DNA of 64,000 nt from Hirsutella rhossiliensis (Eukaryota; Ascomycota; Sordariomycetes; Hypocreales; Ophiocordycipitaceae), in contig NW_025408667.1 of NCBI RefSeq assembly GCF_020360975.1, forward strand, positions 4,836,001 through 4,900,000, read 5' to 3'. A program made the translations under genes and the position numbers. Under the pieces are notes generated by a model. The model saw only the letters and a list, made by a program, of their open reading frames with translations. It was not told the origin of the DNA and made no database searches. Shown piece after piece: positions 10,815 to 23,732 of the stretch. Numbering within the stretch: position 1 is the stretch's first letter; the number at the start of each line of letters is the position of its first letter.

Positions 10815-13350
10815 TATAGCGGCGAACCTAAATAGTATCCTAGGCCTAGCTATAGACCTCCCTAAGAATACCGCTATCTTCTTTAGCGTACTACTATTTA
10901 AGAGTAAGAGCTCTATTTTACTTACTTACTATAGCGAAGTTAAAGTAAAAGGCAGCGAAGGGCGCTTCTATACTAAAGATAAGGAAAGGTTTATAGACTA
11001 AGACTAACGAGACGTTTATAGGTAGAAGTAACCTCCTTAGTACGTTTATAGAGATTATTAGCACTTAATACTAATAGGCCCTATTAAGCGGCGGGATATT
11101 ACTCTTAAAAATACGTAGATAATATATAAGGGCGTTAAAAAGATAAACGGATTCGCTAGGAATAAGGCCTACTAGGAAGAGTATATTATCAATATATATA
11201 ACTTTCTCTATAAAGCTATCGATAAATAATAGGCTATAAGCTTTAGCTTTAGCGCGATAATTAAAATCTTAATAAGAGGTATTAAGAACGTAGTATACCC
11301 TTTACCTTACCTACTATCGGTTTATACTAACTATTAAAGGGAACCTATTAAAGATATAAAAGATAGATATAAGAAGTACTATAAATACTTAAATAATAGG
11401 GAGTATCTAATTAAGTTTACCGCTCCTACCTTTAACCTTAGTTACTTTATATATAAACGAAGGTATATAACTAAAGCTATTAACTTTTTAGTAGGTATAA
11501 ATAAAAGGGGCCTTTACTAAGGGGCGTTCCTTTAAGACTATAGAGAAGGAAACCTAGTCGTTTTTAATACTTAGAAAGAGGGACGATATACTAAACTCTA
11601 TATATTCCTATAAGTATAGCGGTAGTTTCTTTATATCCTCTAAGTTCCTTATAACCTTACCTATATACTAGTCCCTTATACTACTTAGTAAGAAGGGTAG
11701 GAATATAGCTACTTAGCCTTAATAATAATCTAATACTAGGTTAAAGGCATAGTTAAGCTATACCTTAAGATAATTAAATAGCGATACTTAAAAGTTAAAG
11801 TAATTCTAGAGTAAAGGTATAGGGTAACGTAAGAAGCCCTATAGATAGATAGGATCTTATACTAAGACTAGTATTTCTTTAAGCTAGACGAGAGGATAAG
11901 TATAAAAGGCTACGTCGATAGGCTAATATATAGAATCTAAGCTATTACGGCGAACGAGCTTAATTATATATAAGCGATATTATAGGGCGGTAGAGTTTCC
12001 TAGTAGTTTAATAGCGGGGTTAGATAACTATAAAGGATACTATTTAATTAAAGTCTAATAACCTTTAGCGGAGTCTTTCTTATAAGGATTCCTAGGAGCG
12101 AGCGGATTTACTAATATAACTATATTATCTTAGGAAACTAAGAAGAATAAGACCTCTAGGAAGTCCTAGAGGTAGTTAACCTCCTAGATAGGCCTACTAG
12201 ATAGAGACTACCGCTCTAAAAAGATATAGAACTAGCTTATATAGTAAGGAAAGCGAGAAAGGAGCTATCTATGCTAGCTACCCTTATCTAGTAACCTAAC
12301 TTAATCGCTTAAGCTATACGCGGTTTCTTTATAAAACTCCTCCCTAAAAAGACCCTTAATTATCTAATTATACTAATAAGAATCGAGAATAGACCTAGTC
12401 CTTCGTTACCTTAAGCGTTAACTAAATTAAGCTCTTTATTTAAACTAAGTAGCCTTTCCTTAAGTAACCTTAAGATAGGAACCCTACCTTAGAGCCTATA
12501 AAGGAGAGAGCTAAGCGCCCTTACTAGTCCTTTTATCTATATAAAAACGATGCCTTTATTCTCCCCCTTTAATATATAGCTAATTAGGCCTACTCCTTAC
12601 TTACTATTAATAACTCCTTTAAACGTATAAAAGAGTAAAAGACTTATAACTATACCCCCGCCGATAACCTAATAAGGAGCTAGTAAGGAAGAAAGGTAGA
12701 TAGCTTAACTACTAACTCGCCCTAGGACTCCGAAATTACTAGGCGCTCGGTTAATTACCTTAAGGCTAAAGACTTTAGTAACGCCTATAGCACGCCCCGT
12801 TACTCCCTAGAAATAAAGTATAGTAATAGCCTCTCTAGCTACGGTCCCTATAAGGTTTATACTAGGTTTTAAACCCTCTTAAGTTAAAGGAGTTAAAAAC
12901 CTAGGAATATATTAGAACTACCGCTAGGATATTAATAACTATAATTCTATATATTTATATAGGACTACTAGTAACGCGATAACGATTAGCTTATAAGACT
13001 CTATAGCTTATTTAATCTAGCTATACTTAAAGCTATAGACTAGTAAAGACGCTAACTACTTTATTTCCCTAACGCCCCTAGGAATAATAAGCGTAGATAC
13101 TTAGGAGTATATATAAGGGGTAGTAGATAATTATCTAAAGAAGGAAGTATATAAGTAAAAATAAGAAAGAGCTAAATAAGTAGCTTATAGGTAAAGGGAG
13201 GAATAAAAAACGTAAAGGGAAAGGATTATAGTAAAAGAGAAAAGTTCTATTAATAGTTTATTTACTTACTTATATACTTAGGAAGAGAGCCTTACCTATT
13301 ATTATCGCGCCCTTTTTATTAGTATCTTAGGTCGGAAAGTTACTAAGGAG
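10815..13350 (+). pseudogene. X2: large unrecognised accessory frame of gypsy A (about 845 codons)
   Basis: A single plus-strand frame runs from the CT-rich spacer to the polypurine tract. It opens with ANLNSILGLAIDLPKNTAIF and reads without a stop for about 60 codons before TAA. It continues through stops at likely Gln/Trp sites, with islands such as PLPYLLSVYT, FTAPTFNLS and GFFIKLL. The last 100 codons are Lys/Arg/Glu/Gln-rich and coiled-coil-like. The same frame exists in G and, truncated, in C. It is in the position of an env-like third gene, but I see no signal peptide or clear membrane anchor. Function unknown. Confidence 0.6.
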
Positions 13351-13353
13351 GAG

Positions 13354-13729
13354 TTTAATAAGTAAGATCGCACCCCTATAAATATTAGCCTATTAAAGGG
13401 ATAAGACCCCTAGTACTCCCCTTTTAACTTACTTTTAAGTATACTTAAAGGCGTTATAAAGACCTCGATTATCTAATTAAGTATCTTCCTTAATTATAGT
13501 TAATTTAAATTTTATTTTTCCCCTTTAAAGTAGATACTACTAGTTATATAACTTTAGTAAAGATAAAGAGGTATAGAGTAAAGAAAATCTCTAAGACTTA
13601 TATTTATAACCTAAGGCCCTAAGAGCTATATATAGGACGGATAATTAGATAATTATATAGTTAATTACTCTATTAATCCTTAGCTATATACTACGCGTGC
13701 TTTAAGTATATACCCTCGTCCCTATTAAA
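13354..13729 (+). repeat. 3' LTR of A (376 bp)
   Basis: Preceded by a purine-rich tract (AAGGAGGAG). Starts TTTAATAAG and ends CCTATTAAA. GTAT follows at 13730-13733. It abuts the inverted LTR of C, creating a large head-to-head palindrome at 13354-14076. Confidence 0.9.
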
Positions 13730-14081
13730 GTATATACTTAAAGTTTATATAGTATATAGCTAAGGATTAATAAAGTAATTAACCGCGCGATTATTTAATT
13801 ATCGGTCTTATATATAGCTCTAAGGGTCTTAGGTTATTAATATAAGTCTTAGAGATTTCTTTACTCTATACTTCTTTATCTTTATTAAAGTCGCATAAAT
13901 AAATAGCTTTTACTTTAAAAGGGAAAAATAAATATTTAAATTAATTATAATTAAGGAAGATACTTAATTAAATAATATATACTTTTATAAAGTCTTTAAG
14001 TATACTTAAGGGGGGGGGGAGTAGATAGGAAGCGCTAGGGGTCTTATCCCTTTAATAGGCTAATATTTATAAGGGTATAAT
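13730..14081 (-). repeat. Middle piece of the LTR of gypsy C, with left TSD of B
   Basis: Reverse complement of the A/G-type LTR, continuing from 2101 and interrupted by copia B at 14082. ATAAT at 14077-14081 is repeated at 20384-20388. It holds a run of about ten G near 14010, where the A LTR has a short C-rich stretch. Confidence 0.85.
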
Positions 14082-14567
14082 TATCGCGAAGCGTGGCCTA
14101 ATTTCGTAGTTCTCGGAGATATCCCTTACTACGAGGGACTAAGGAAGCTAAAAACACCCGGTATAGAAAAAGGAAGAAGGAGCTAAAAAGAGGTATAGAA
14201 AGGAGGGTAGGGGTAAGAGGGGAAGCAGAAGTAGCGATAGCTTCCTATAGAGGTAGCGAGAGATAAGACGGATATACCGGCAACGGCTAGAAAGGAGGGG
14301 AAAAACCGGCAATAAGCTCGGTAGTTAAAGGGACATTAGTAGCTTCTTTAAGCAGGATCTTCTTTATTAATTAAGATGCTAGACGGGTATAAAGAGGAGC
14401 GTTAGATAGAGGAAAGAAGGACAATTAAGGAAATATAATAATTACTCCCTTACTATAATTGCTGCCCCCGTAAGATTTAAATATCTCTGCCCTGCCTATC
14501 TAACCCCTTACTTTTACTTTTACCTTTATATATTTTATATATACTTCTCGTATCTCTCTTCGCGAGA
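14082..14567 (+). repeat. 5' LTR of B (486 bp)
   Basis: Starts TATCGCGAAGCGTGG (ancestral TGTCGCGAAG, still intact in F) and ends CTTCGCGAGA. A TATA-like GTATAAAGAGG lies about 170 bp before its end. It is followed by GTTATAAGCCCGGGAGG, a probable primer-binding site shared with E and F. Confidence 0.93.
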
Positions 14568-14689
14568 GTTATAAGCCCGGGAGGAATAGTATTCCTATAC
14601 CTTCCGGCTGCTATAAAAGGCACCTTTCTTATATCCCTCGTGGCTTCCTTTTACCCCTCTTACTAGAAAAGCCGATTTTTAACCGACTT

Positions 14690-17600
14690 TTCTACCTTTC
14701 CCCGTAATAATATCGAAAAACGACTCCTCTACTATCCCTACGGTCCGTAGGACGATTCTTATAGAGCCCTAAGATTAAGATAAGTAGGTAAAGGAGCTAC
14801 GGGCTCGTATAGATAGAACCATCTATAATTTAGTCTTCTCTAATAAGCAGGACCCTCTCGAGCCCCCTCTTCGTCCTAGGGTAACGGACTTTATAGAAGG
14901 AGCTACCCTCTTCTCTAAGCTAACCTTTGCATAATAAAGAGCTTTTTCTACTACCTTAGGCGACTACGAGAGTCACCGAAAGGAATACCTTTACGAGACG
15001 AAGCTGCTAACTACTGTACGCACGGCGATAACGGAATCCGTTAGTGCCGTAAAGCTAATCTCTCTTTAAGAGGAAGAGACTCCTAGGCAGTGGCTTTTAA
15101 AGCTCGAGACCTTAATAGCTCCCTCGAGAGGATATATAACTAACCGTATTAAGAAGACCTATACGGCCTACCTAGGAGTTTTTTCTGCTAGGAACCTACT
15201 AGCTTCTTCGTAGCTAGCTAAGTAGGAAGAGATCCTCGAGGAAGCTAACTAATACTTCCTTATAGAAGCTCTTTCCGGCTAGTGGCTATAGGATATATCT
15301 CTGCTAATAAAGCCTATTAGTAACGGTTACTCGACTATCTTTTAAGAAGCTAGCCGGGAACTAGACGAAGAGGCTGCCAGAGTATAATAGCAAGCAGTCT
15401 TATTCCTTCGTGGCTAGTACTCGACCTAGACGGCTCGACCTACTGCCCCTGCAGCTGCTGCAGCCCCTATTGCTGCGGCTCCCGCTGCTGCTGCTGCGGC
15501 TGTTGCCCCTCCGGCTCCTCCTCCCTCGAGAGCCTCAACGCCGTCGTTAACTGCAGCTGCGGCCCTAGGCCCGGCCCCGGCTCCGTATCTTGCTCCGGGC
15601 CCGGCCCCGGTCCCGTTAGTTAGACCGGCCCGACTAGTCCCCTAATAGACCTATTAGTCCGTTAGTCGAAAAATCAGGGAACTAGTCGAAATCGAACCTC
15701 TTCGTTAAAATCAGCAATAAGGGGTAAAAAGGGGGGGTTTTTAAGCAGACCTTCCGGACCGGGACGAGGATTCCTCGAAGAAACAACGTACGAGGAGGAA
15801 TCGACCTACCTACTAAGCGTGCAAAAAGCCCTATCGGCTAGAAGACTGCTAGCAGGTCTTCGAGGAAAACCGACCTAAAGGAATCAACCCTTTAAAGAGG
15901 CTACGAGAAACAGTATAACAGTCTCTTAAGGAGGACCCCTCGTTATAGAAGAAGATAGACGAGATTCGGGTTGCTAAGAAATAGCAACTAACGCCGCTGC
16001 CCTTATTCGAGCTATAAATTCGAGGAAAAATCGTTAGTATAGCAAATCCGGCATTCGTCTTCCCCACGGATTAGCAAGACTAACCGTTAGGACCCTCCGA
16101 CTATCCCCTACGAAAATCAGCTATCCTTAACTCTAGTACTTCCCTCGATATCTATAATATACTCTTACGATTCCGGTCCTTTAAGAAGGCACGAAAGGAA
16201 TATCTTATTGCCGGGGAATTAACCGTACGGATAGAGGGATATAGAAGGGTGAATTTTACGATGAAATTACCTAACGGGTCTATACGAATTATTCGAAGAA
16301 AAAGGGTAGCTTTTTACCCTTGATTTTTAACGAGCCTAATTTCCTTCCGCCTTCTTTAAGAGGAAGGAATCTTCTAGGATATAACGTCTAAACCTACGAG
16401 GCTAGTCTAGAAGAATCAGACTATCGGGCTTATCGAGGAAAAATTCGGTTAATTTATTCTTAAATTCCGACCTATCCTTAGGAAGGAACTACTCGAGAAG
16501 TTAGCTTTCCCTGCTAGGAGGGTAGGATCTAAGGACCCTCTTCTAGCAGCCTAAGGAGACGGTCTTCTTTAGCACGCACGACTTAGTTACCCGGGCCCCC
16601 TAGCTTTATATAAGCTAGGCCTATAATAAGGCGTACGAATAAGGGGCCTAAAGACCGTCGAATACGAACACTACGGCTAAGGGAAGACTAAGAGACGAAT
16701 TTCTAGACGGACCCTAATACGGCCGGACTAGCCGTGTAAGGAAATTTAGGTCGACTAGACCGATGTCTCTAGGGACTAGGAAAGCTTTGTTAGGGTAATG
16801 TTTTTTATAGACGCCTTTTTAGGGATAGTTTTCCCCTATTTCTTACGGACCTACCTAAGTAAGTATAACTAGTCTGCCTTCTAGGACTTCGTTAACTAGA
16901 TAAAATCCTACTTCGGCTACGAGGTAAAGAAGATACGGTCTAACGGAGAGCTATTTACGAAGGATATCTTAAATTAGCTTCGAAAAAGGGGCATTTTACC
17001 CCTCCCGTTAGCACCGAATACCTAGGCCTAGAACGGAGGGGCAGAAAGATTAGGGGGTGCTATAATAGAAAGGGCCCGTACGATAAGACTTACTATAAGG
17101 CTTCCCTACGACCTTTAAAAGGAAGTCGTTGAGACCGCCTATTACCTATAGAACCGGACCCCTAGAGGGACTACCTAAGGAATAGACTAGAAATCCCCCC
17201 TCGATCTCTTTACGAAGAAGAGGGCCTCGCTAGCCTACCTTCGTGCCTACGGCTATAAGGCATACGCTATAACTACCGATGCATAGCTAAAAAGGAAGAA
17301 GAAAAGAAAGCTTAATCCTAGAGCCTTTATTAGTTACCTCGTTAGGTATAATTCTATGAATATCTTCCGGATCTAGATTCCTCTTCTATAAAAGGTTATT
17401 TCGACTAGGGATATGATTTTCGACGAATCTAGCTTCTTCGACGGAAAGAGGGATTAATAGCCCCTCTTACTCTCTTAACGTTAGCTAATTTAGAAGATCT
17501 AAATTCCCCCTTCCTAATAGTCTTAAGAAGAGGCCCTAGACGAGGAAATAGAAGAAGAAACCGACGTCGAAGTAGTTAAGGATAACGCCGACTTCGAAGA

Positions 17601-19626
17601 AGAAGAAGAGGAAGCTGCTAGATTAGATAATCTAGACGAAGAAGGAGACTATAGGAAAGCGGTAGAGCTAGAATACGCCTACCTCCCTATGCCTCCTCTT
17701 ATAGAATAAGAAGAAGATTTAGAAGCAGCTTTTTTAGTTAGTCTTCCTATCTCGACCCCTAAGGGGGTAGGAAAGGCACCTCTCTCAAAGGATTATCCGG
17801 CTGCCTTTTTATCCCTGCTTCGAGAAGCAAAGGAAGGTATAGGGCCCGATATAAAAGAAGACTAACCTCTCCCCTATTTCGATCGTTTTTTCGACTTCTA
17901 CCTAACGCTAATAGAAGACGGTTCCCACGGAGCGTTTATAGCAGGCCGGCTCTTTAAGCTATAGCTATTAGCAAGGAAGGTATATAAAAGAGACCTCCCG
18001 GACCTACTAGCAAACTAGAAGCAGCTAGAAAAACACCCCTTAAGAGACTAGTTTTCTAGGCCTAGAAAGACCACCTAGCCTCACACGAAGAGATAGGGTC
18101 TTTCGAAGAGGTCCTTAGGAAAGGCAAGAGGAAAATAGGTCCTTAGCTATAAGTAGGTCTTTATCTATAAGACTAATAAACACGGCTTCCTTTAAAGTGC
18201 AAAGCCCAGCTAGTTATCTACGGGAATTAATAGGAAAAAGGATCTACCTACTAGGCAACCACCCTAGCAGGATGTCTTTTCGGACCCTTATAGCTATAGC
18301 AGCAGAATTCGACCTCGAGCTCGAATAGATAGATATAGTTAACGCCTTTATTAACTGTCTACTCGAGGAAGAAGAAGTTATCTATATACGCCTTCTACTA
18401 GGCTTCTAATAGCTAGGAAAGGTTCTACGGCTTAGGAAAGCTCTATATAGACTACGAAGATTACCCCTTCTTTAGCAATAGTATTTAATAGGTTCCCTCG
18501 AAGCCCTAGGCTTTAAGAAAGTCCCTTAGGAACCGTGTATAATATAGAAGGGTAAAATCACGGTCTTCTTCTATATCGACGACATTATCTAGGCCTACCT
18601 AAAAGAGGAAGAGGTTGCTGCTAGGGAGGCTATATAAGGCCTATAATAAAGGTATAAGATAACTAGGCTAGGGGAGCTAAAGTGGTTCCTAGGGATACGA
18701 ATCCTTTAGAATAGGTCCTAACGGACTATCTAGCTTACCTAAGACGCCTATATCGATAAGGTCGCTTATAAATTCCTCCCTAATTCCCTCGATAAGAAGC
18801 TTCCCTCTACGCCTATATTAAACGAAGAGCTTTTGCCTAATCCGTCCTTTTAAGCTAGGGAGTAAGAGAAACACTAATATTAATAGAAGGTAGGCTCCCT
18901 GCTTTTTTTAGCTATTTCTACTAGACCGGATATCTCTTTTACGGTCTCCCGGCTAGCTAGGTATAACTAGAATCCTAGCCCTAGGCATTAAGAAGTAGTA
19001 GACAGAGCTATCCTTTATCTCTATTTAACGAGATTATATAGTCTGCGCCTAGGAGGGTAGGGAAGGAACCAAGCTGCCGAAATCTTCCTTTATTCGAGCG
19101 ATTCGTCCTTTACGAATAATTCCTTAGATAGAAAGAGCTTATAAGGGTATATTATATCCCTTTTAAAGGAACTATTGCTTAGAAAGCTTCGAAGTAGGCC
19201 ACCGTTACGACTTCTAGTACGGAGGCAGAGCTACTAGCTCTTTTAGAAGCGTTAAAAGAAGCGATTTTCCTAAGCCGGCTACTAATATCTTTACGACTAT
19301 AAATTCCGTCCCCGTTAGCTATAGAATGCGATAACACGCAGACTATACGAATTCTTACGGAGGAAAATAGTAAGCTATCGACCTAGCTACGGCATATCGA
19401 TATCTACTAGCATTAGTTACGCTAAGAGGTCTAAAGGGGACTAATTTCCGTCCGTTAGGTTCTAACGGCATCGATAAAAGCCGACGGTCTTACGAAGCCC
19501 CTACCGAAGTAGAAGCTAGCTGTCTTTTTATAGTAAATAGGGCTAGAAGACGTTCGAGAGAAGCTATCCTTAGAGGCCCGCCTTAAGAGTCTACGAGAGG
19601 AGCTAATAGCACGTACGAGAAGGTAA
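14690..19626 (+). pseudogene. Copia polyprotein relic of B (gag-PR-IN-RT-RH)
   Basis: Gag occupies about 14700-15950. It has an Ala/Pro-rich hinge (15440-15640) and a zinc-knuckle remnant near 15815 (CKKP retained). The protease site near 16125 reads N-S-S-T-S for D-S-G-A-S. The integrase (16560-17460) has its N-terminal H-A-R-L motif after a TAG for Trp, and the core ends with the NGGAER motif near 17035. RT has Y-I-D-D near 18575. RNase H ends with ADGLTKPL near 19480, and the frame closes at TAA 19624, where F has TGA. Stops are almost only at Gln/Trp codons. Confidence 0.9.
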
Positions 19627-19897
19627 CGTCTACAGCCGAAGAAAAGGAAGAGGTTTTTCCTTTAGAGGGCCCCTTATTTTAATTAGGTTTTCCCTTTAAG
19701 AAGGCCCCTTTCTTATAGGACTTTCCCTCTTTAGGCCCCTTTTCCTTAAGTAGGTCTAAAGAGCCTAGGGACCCGAAAGGGCCCTTGCTTTCCTCGAGTA
19801 AAGGAGAAGTATAGAGCTAAGAACCTCCTCTATACGCTTACTAGCCCGAAGCCGTATTAGCTATGCCCTTAAGGGGCAGGCTATAGCTAAGGGGGTA
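19627..19897 (+). other. 3' untranslated region and polypurine tract of B
   Basis: Non-coding stretch between the pol stop and the 3' LTR, with CT-rich runs (CCCCTTTTCC) and an AGGGGCAGG motif near 19872. It ends with AAGGGGGTA directly before the LTR. The same AAGGGGGTA precedes the LTR of E and the second repeat of TRIM1b. Confidence 0.75.
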
Positions 19898-20383
19898 TAT
19901 CGCGAAGCGTGGCCTAATTTCGTAGTTCTCGGAGATATCCCTTAGCACGAGGGACCAAGGAAGCTAAAAACACCCGGTATAGAAAAAGGAAGAAGGAGCT
20001 GAAAAGAGGTGCAGAAAGGAGGGTAGGGGCAAGTAGGGAAGCAGAAGTGGCGATAGCTTCCTATAGAGGTGGCGAGAGATAAGACGGATATGCCGGCAAC
20101 GGCTAGAAAGGAGGGGAAAACCCGGCAATAAGCTCGGTAGTTAAAGGGATATTAGTAGCTTCTTTAAGTAGGATCTTCTTTATTAATTAAGATGCTAGAC
20201 CGGTATAAAGAGGGGCGTTAGATAGAGGAAAGAAGGACAATTAAGGAAATATAATAATTACTCCTCTACTATAATTGCTGCCCCCGTAAGATTTAAATAT
20301 CTCTGCCCTGCCTATCCGACCCCTTACTTCTACTTTTACCTTTATATATTTTATATGCACTTCTCGTATCTCTCTTCGCGAGA
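19898..20383 (+). repeat. 3' LTR of B (486 bp)
   Basis: Same ends as the 5' LTR (TATCGCGAAG...CTTCGCGAGA); the two differ at scattered positions. Followed by the ATAAT duplication. Confidence 0.93.
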
Positions 20384-20401
20384 ATAATCTTACTTATTAA
20401 A
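20384..20401 (-). repeat. Last piece of the LTR of gypsy C
   Basis: After the ATAAT duplication the interrupted LTR resumes (CTTACTTATTAAA) and ends at the TTTAA-type terminus read in reverse. C is the third A/G-family copy, in minus orientation. Confidence 0.85.
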
Positions 20402-22827
20402 CTCCTTCTTAGTAGCTTTCTAACTTAAGATACTAATAAAAAGAGCGCGATAATAATAAGTAAGGGCTCTTATTTTAAGTAAGTAAGTAAGTAAATAAAC
20501 TATTAATAGAGCTTTTCTTTTTTACTATAATCTCTTTTCTTTATATTATTTATTCCTCTTTTTACTTATAAGCTACTTACTTAGCTCTTTTATATCTTTA
20601 CTTATATACTTCCTTCTTTAAATAATTATCTATTACCTTATATATATACTCTTAGGTATTCGCGCTTATTATTCTTAAGGGTATTAAGGAAATAAAGTAG
20701 TTAGTATCTTTATTAGTTTATAGCTTTAAGTATAGCTAGATTAAATATACTATAAAGTCTTATAGACTAATTATTACTATATTACTAAGAGTCTTATATA
20801 AATATATAGAGTTATAGTTATTAATATCTTAGTAGTAGTTTTAATATATTCCTAAGTTTTTAACTCCTTTAACTTAAGTAAGTTTAAAGCTTAGTATAAA
20901 CCTTATAGGGACTATAGCTAGAAAGGCTATTACTATATTTAATTTCTAAGGAATAATAAAGCGCGCTATAAGAATTATTAAAGTCTTTAGCTTTAAAGTA
21001 ATTAACTAAGCGCCTAGTAATTTTAAAGTCTTAAAGTAAGTTAATAGCTATACTATCTACCTTTCTTCCTTATTAGCTTCTTATTAGGTTATTAGTAAGA
21101 GTATAGTTATAAGTCTTTTACTTCTTTATATTTTTTAAGTAGTTATTAATAATAGGTAAGGAGTAAGCTTAATTAGCTATATATTTAAAAGGGAGAATAA
21201 AAGCGTTATTTTTATATAAATAAAAAGACTAATAAGGGCGCTTAGCTCTTTCTTTTATAGACGTTATAGTAAGGATCCTATTTAAAAGTTACTTAAAGAA
21301 TAGCTCCTTAGTTTAGATAAAGAGCTTAATTTAATTAATACTTAAGGTAATAAAGGTCTAAGCTTATTCTTAATTCTTATTAGTATAATTAAATAGTTTA
21401 AGGTCTTTTTAAGAAAGAGTTTTATAAAGAAACTATATATAGCTTAAGTAATTAAGTTAAGTTACTTTATAAAGGTAGCTAGTATAAATAGCTCTTTTCT
21501 CGCTCTCCTTACTATATATATTGCGAAGACTATTACGCTATATAGGTAAAAGTAGAACGTACTCCGATAAGTATACTATAAATAATATATATCTAATAAC
21601 CGCGTCTTTTAATATACCCCCTTAGGGATCACGGCTCCGCTAAGAGCCCTAGACCTTATAACTTAAGACGCGGGAGTTAAATACTAAGCGCTACGCTAAT
21701 AACCTAAGGAAATCTAAGAGAGGTAGTCGTCTATAAGGGATTAAACCCCGTACTACGCGTAGTTACTAGAAGTTATAGGGGTAGTATACTATCCCTTCCT
21801 AGGCTTATAACTATCGCAAAGACTATTATATTATATAGGCAAAAGTAGAACGCGCTTTAATAGGTGCGCTATAAATAATATATATCTAATAACTATATCT
21901 TCCGATAATATAAGCTAGTTTTATATCTCTTTAAAGTAGTAGTTTCTATTTAATAGGCCTATCTAAGAGGTTAACTACCTTTAGGACTTCTTTAAGGTTT
22001 TATTCTTCTTAATCTCTTAAGATAATATAATTATATTAGTAAATCCGCTTATACCTAGGAATCCTTATAAGAAAGACTCTATTAAAAGTTATTAAACCTT
22101 AATTAAATAGTATCCTTTATAGTTATCTAACCTTATTATTAAAATACTAAGAAACTCTACTACTTTATAATACTACTTATATATATTTTAGTTTTTTTAC
22201 TATAATAGCTTAGATTCTATATATTAGCTTATTAATATAGCCTTTTATATATATCCTTTTATTTAGCTTAAAAGAGTATAAGTCTTAATATAAGATCTTA
22301 TTTATTTATAGAGCTTCTTATATTACCTTATATATTTACTTTAAAATTACTTTAACCTTTAAGTATCGCTATTTAATTATTTTAAAGTATAGCTTAACTA
22401 TACTTTTAACTTAGTATTAAATTATTATTAAGGCTAAATAGCTATTTTCCTACCCTTTTTAATAAGGGGTATAAGGGACTAGTATATAATTAAAGTTATA
22501 AGGAACTTAAAGGATATAAAGAAACTACTATAATACTTATAAAAATATATAAAGTCTAGTATACTATTCCTTTTTCTAAGTATTAAAAATAACTAGGTTT
22601 CTTTCTTTATAATCTTAAAGGAATACTCCTTAATAAAGTCTTTTTTTATCTAGGCTTATTAAAAAGTTAATAACTTTAGTTATATACCTTTATTTATATA
22701 TAAAGCGACTAAGGTTAAAGGTAGTAGTAGTAAACTTAATTAAATACTCCTTATTATTTAGGTATTTATAGTACTTTATATATCTATCTTTTATATCTTT
22801 AATAGGTTCCCCTTAATAGTTAGTATA
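20402..22827 (-). pseudogene. C: X2 frame of a minus-strand gypsy relic (5'-truncated)
   Basis: Reverse complement of A from about 13353 back to about 11310: polypurine tract, then the charged C terminus and middle of X2. It is interrupted by TRIM1a and stops at a reversed copia LTR at 22828, so gag-pol is not present. It is heavily RIP-mutated, more than A or G over the same part. It is independent evidence that X2 belongs to this gypsy family rather than being a one-off insertion. Confidence 0.75.
21519..21907 (-). mobile_element. TRIM1a: miniature LTR element (389 bp)
   Basis: Two 96-bp direct repeats (21519-21614 and 21812-21907) flank a 197-bp middle. The ends TATTGCGAAGAC / CTTCCGATA fit TG...CA. 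ATATA at 21514-21518 is duplicated at 21908-21912, and the uninterrupted target is visible in A near 12240 (reverse strand). Next to the inner end of the upstream repeat (minus-strand sense) is GTTATAAGCC, as after the copia LTRs. No coding capacity. It is the same family as TRIM1b, in opposite orientation. Confidence 0.85.
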
Positions 22828-23178
22828 TCTTATAAAGAAAGATATAAGAAGTATATATAAAATATATAAAGGTAAAAGTAAAAGTAAGGGGTTAGATAAG
22901 TAGGGTAGAGTTCTCTTTCTTTCCTTTATTTAATACCCCTCTTTATACCTATCTAGTATCTTAATTTATAAAGAAGATCCTACTTAAAGAAGCTACTAAT
23001 ATCCTTTCGACTACCGAGCTTTTTACTAGTTTTTCCCCTCTTTTCTAGCCGTTACCGGTATATCTATCTTATCTCTCGCTACCTTTATAGGAAGCTATCG
23101 CTACTTCTACTTCCCTTCTTACCCCTACCCTCCTCTTTATACCTCCTTTTAGACCCTTCTTTATAAAGAACGGTGTTT
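22828..23178 (-). repeat. Reversed LTR of the B/E/F copia family (truncated)
   Basis: Begins TCTTATAAAG, the RIP form of the reversed CTTCGCGAGA end. It matches the B LTR in reverse for about 340 bp, including the AGCTTCCTATAG-type block, and is lost near 23170 where copia D starts. The 5' terminus is missing. It is probably a solo LTR or the edge of a minus-strand copy inserted in gypsy C. Confidence 0.8.
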
Positions 23179-23181
23179 TCC

Positions 23182-23732
23182 TATTATAAATAAAGTAGCT
23201 ATAATATACTCTCTCGATTATATAAGCTAATAAGTAGTATATTAATTATAGAAAATTCCTATCCTATAAAGTAAGAATCGCTTATTATTTTATATATTAT
23301 TATATATTAAATAGGTTGCTAGTTATCGTATAATCGGGAATTAAAGGAATAGAGCTAGCTTAGAATACTAGCTAAGACCTCTTAAAAATACCGGCACGAC
23401 TAACCTCCTTTAAATATAAATATTAGTAGAACTAAGATACTTTTAGATATACTTAAGGTATTACGGAACTCCTTAGTCTTAGAGCTATACGGCAGCTTAA
23501 ATCTAGTCCTAAAAGGTTCTTCCGTTTAGCTATAATTATCTATATAAGATAGTATATCCGCTAGTAAATAAAGATAGAATTATTAACTTTAATACCTCTT
23601 ATATATACTAATATACTACTAATAAATTCCGGTAAAATTCCTACCTTATACTCCTTCTTCCCCTTTATTATATCGTCTTATATAACTACTTAAGTTCCTA
23701 AAATTCCGCTTTTACTTATATACCTTATAAGG
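23182..23732 (+). repeat. 5' LTR of D (about 550 bp)
   Basis: Starts TATTATAAATAAAG. Its sequence from 23182 to 23727 reappears in reverse at 29004-29550 (about 547 bp), which defines its limits. The exact 3' base is uncertain by a few positions. No clear target duplication is seen. Confidence 0.75.

Larger units (their letters stand above)
2102..13729 (+). mobile_element. A: Ty3/gypsy element, about 11.6 kb, RIP-mutated, lacking RT
   Basis: A complete LTR-to-LTR unit: two 376-bp LTRs, flanking GTAT duplication, gag and protease relics, integrase, then an accessory block before the 3' LTR. It is nearly collinear with G (48731-61300). Two differences stand out. The RT-RNase H part (about 1.7 kb in G, 52942-54655) is missing at 6310, and an 801-bp Tc1-like element is inserted at 9098. 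It sits inside the LTR of the oppositely oriented relative C. Confidence 0.9.
14082..20383 (+). mobile_element. B: full-length Ty1/copia element (6.3 kb)
   Basis: Two 486-bp LTRs, a shared ATAAT target duplication, a copia-order polyprotein relic (gag, protease, integrase, RT, RNase H) and a polypurine tract. It is inserted in the LTR of gypsy C. It is more mutated than its relative F (33822-40064) but less than E; many CpA/TpG sites remain. Confidence 0.95.

Noticed and set aside
15849..16067. Minus-strand ORF of 72 codons, with a similar one at 35539-35745
   Set aside because: Both lie antisense to the copia zinc-knuckle/protease region of B and F and are shadows of that frame.
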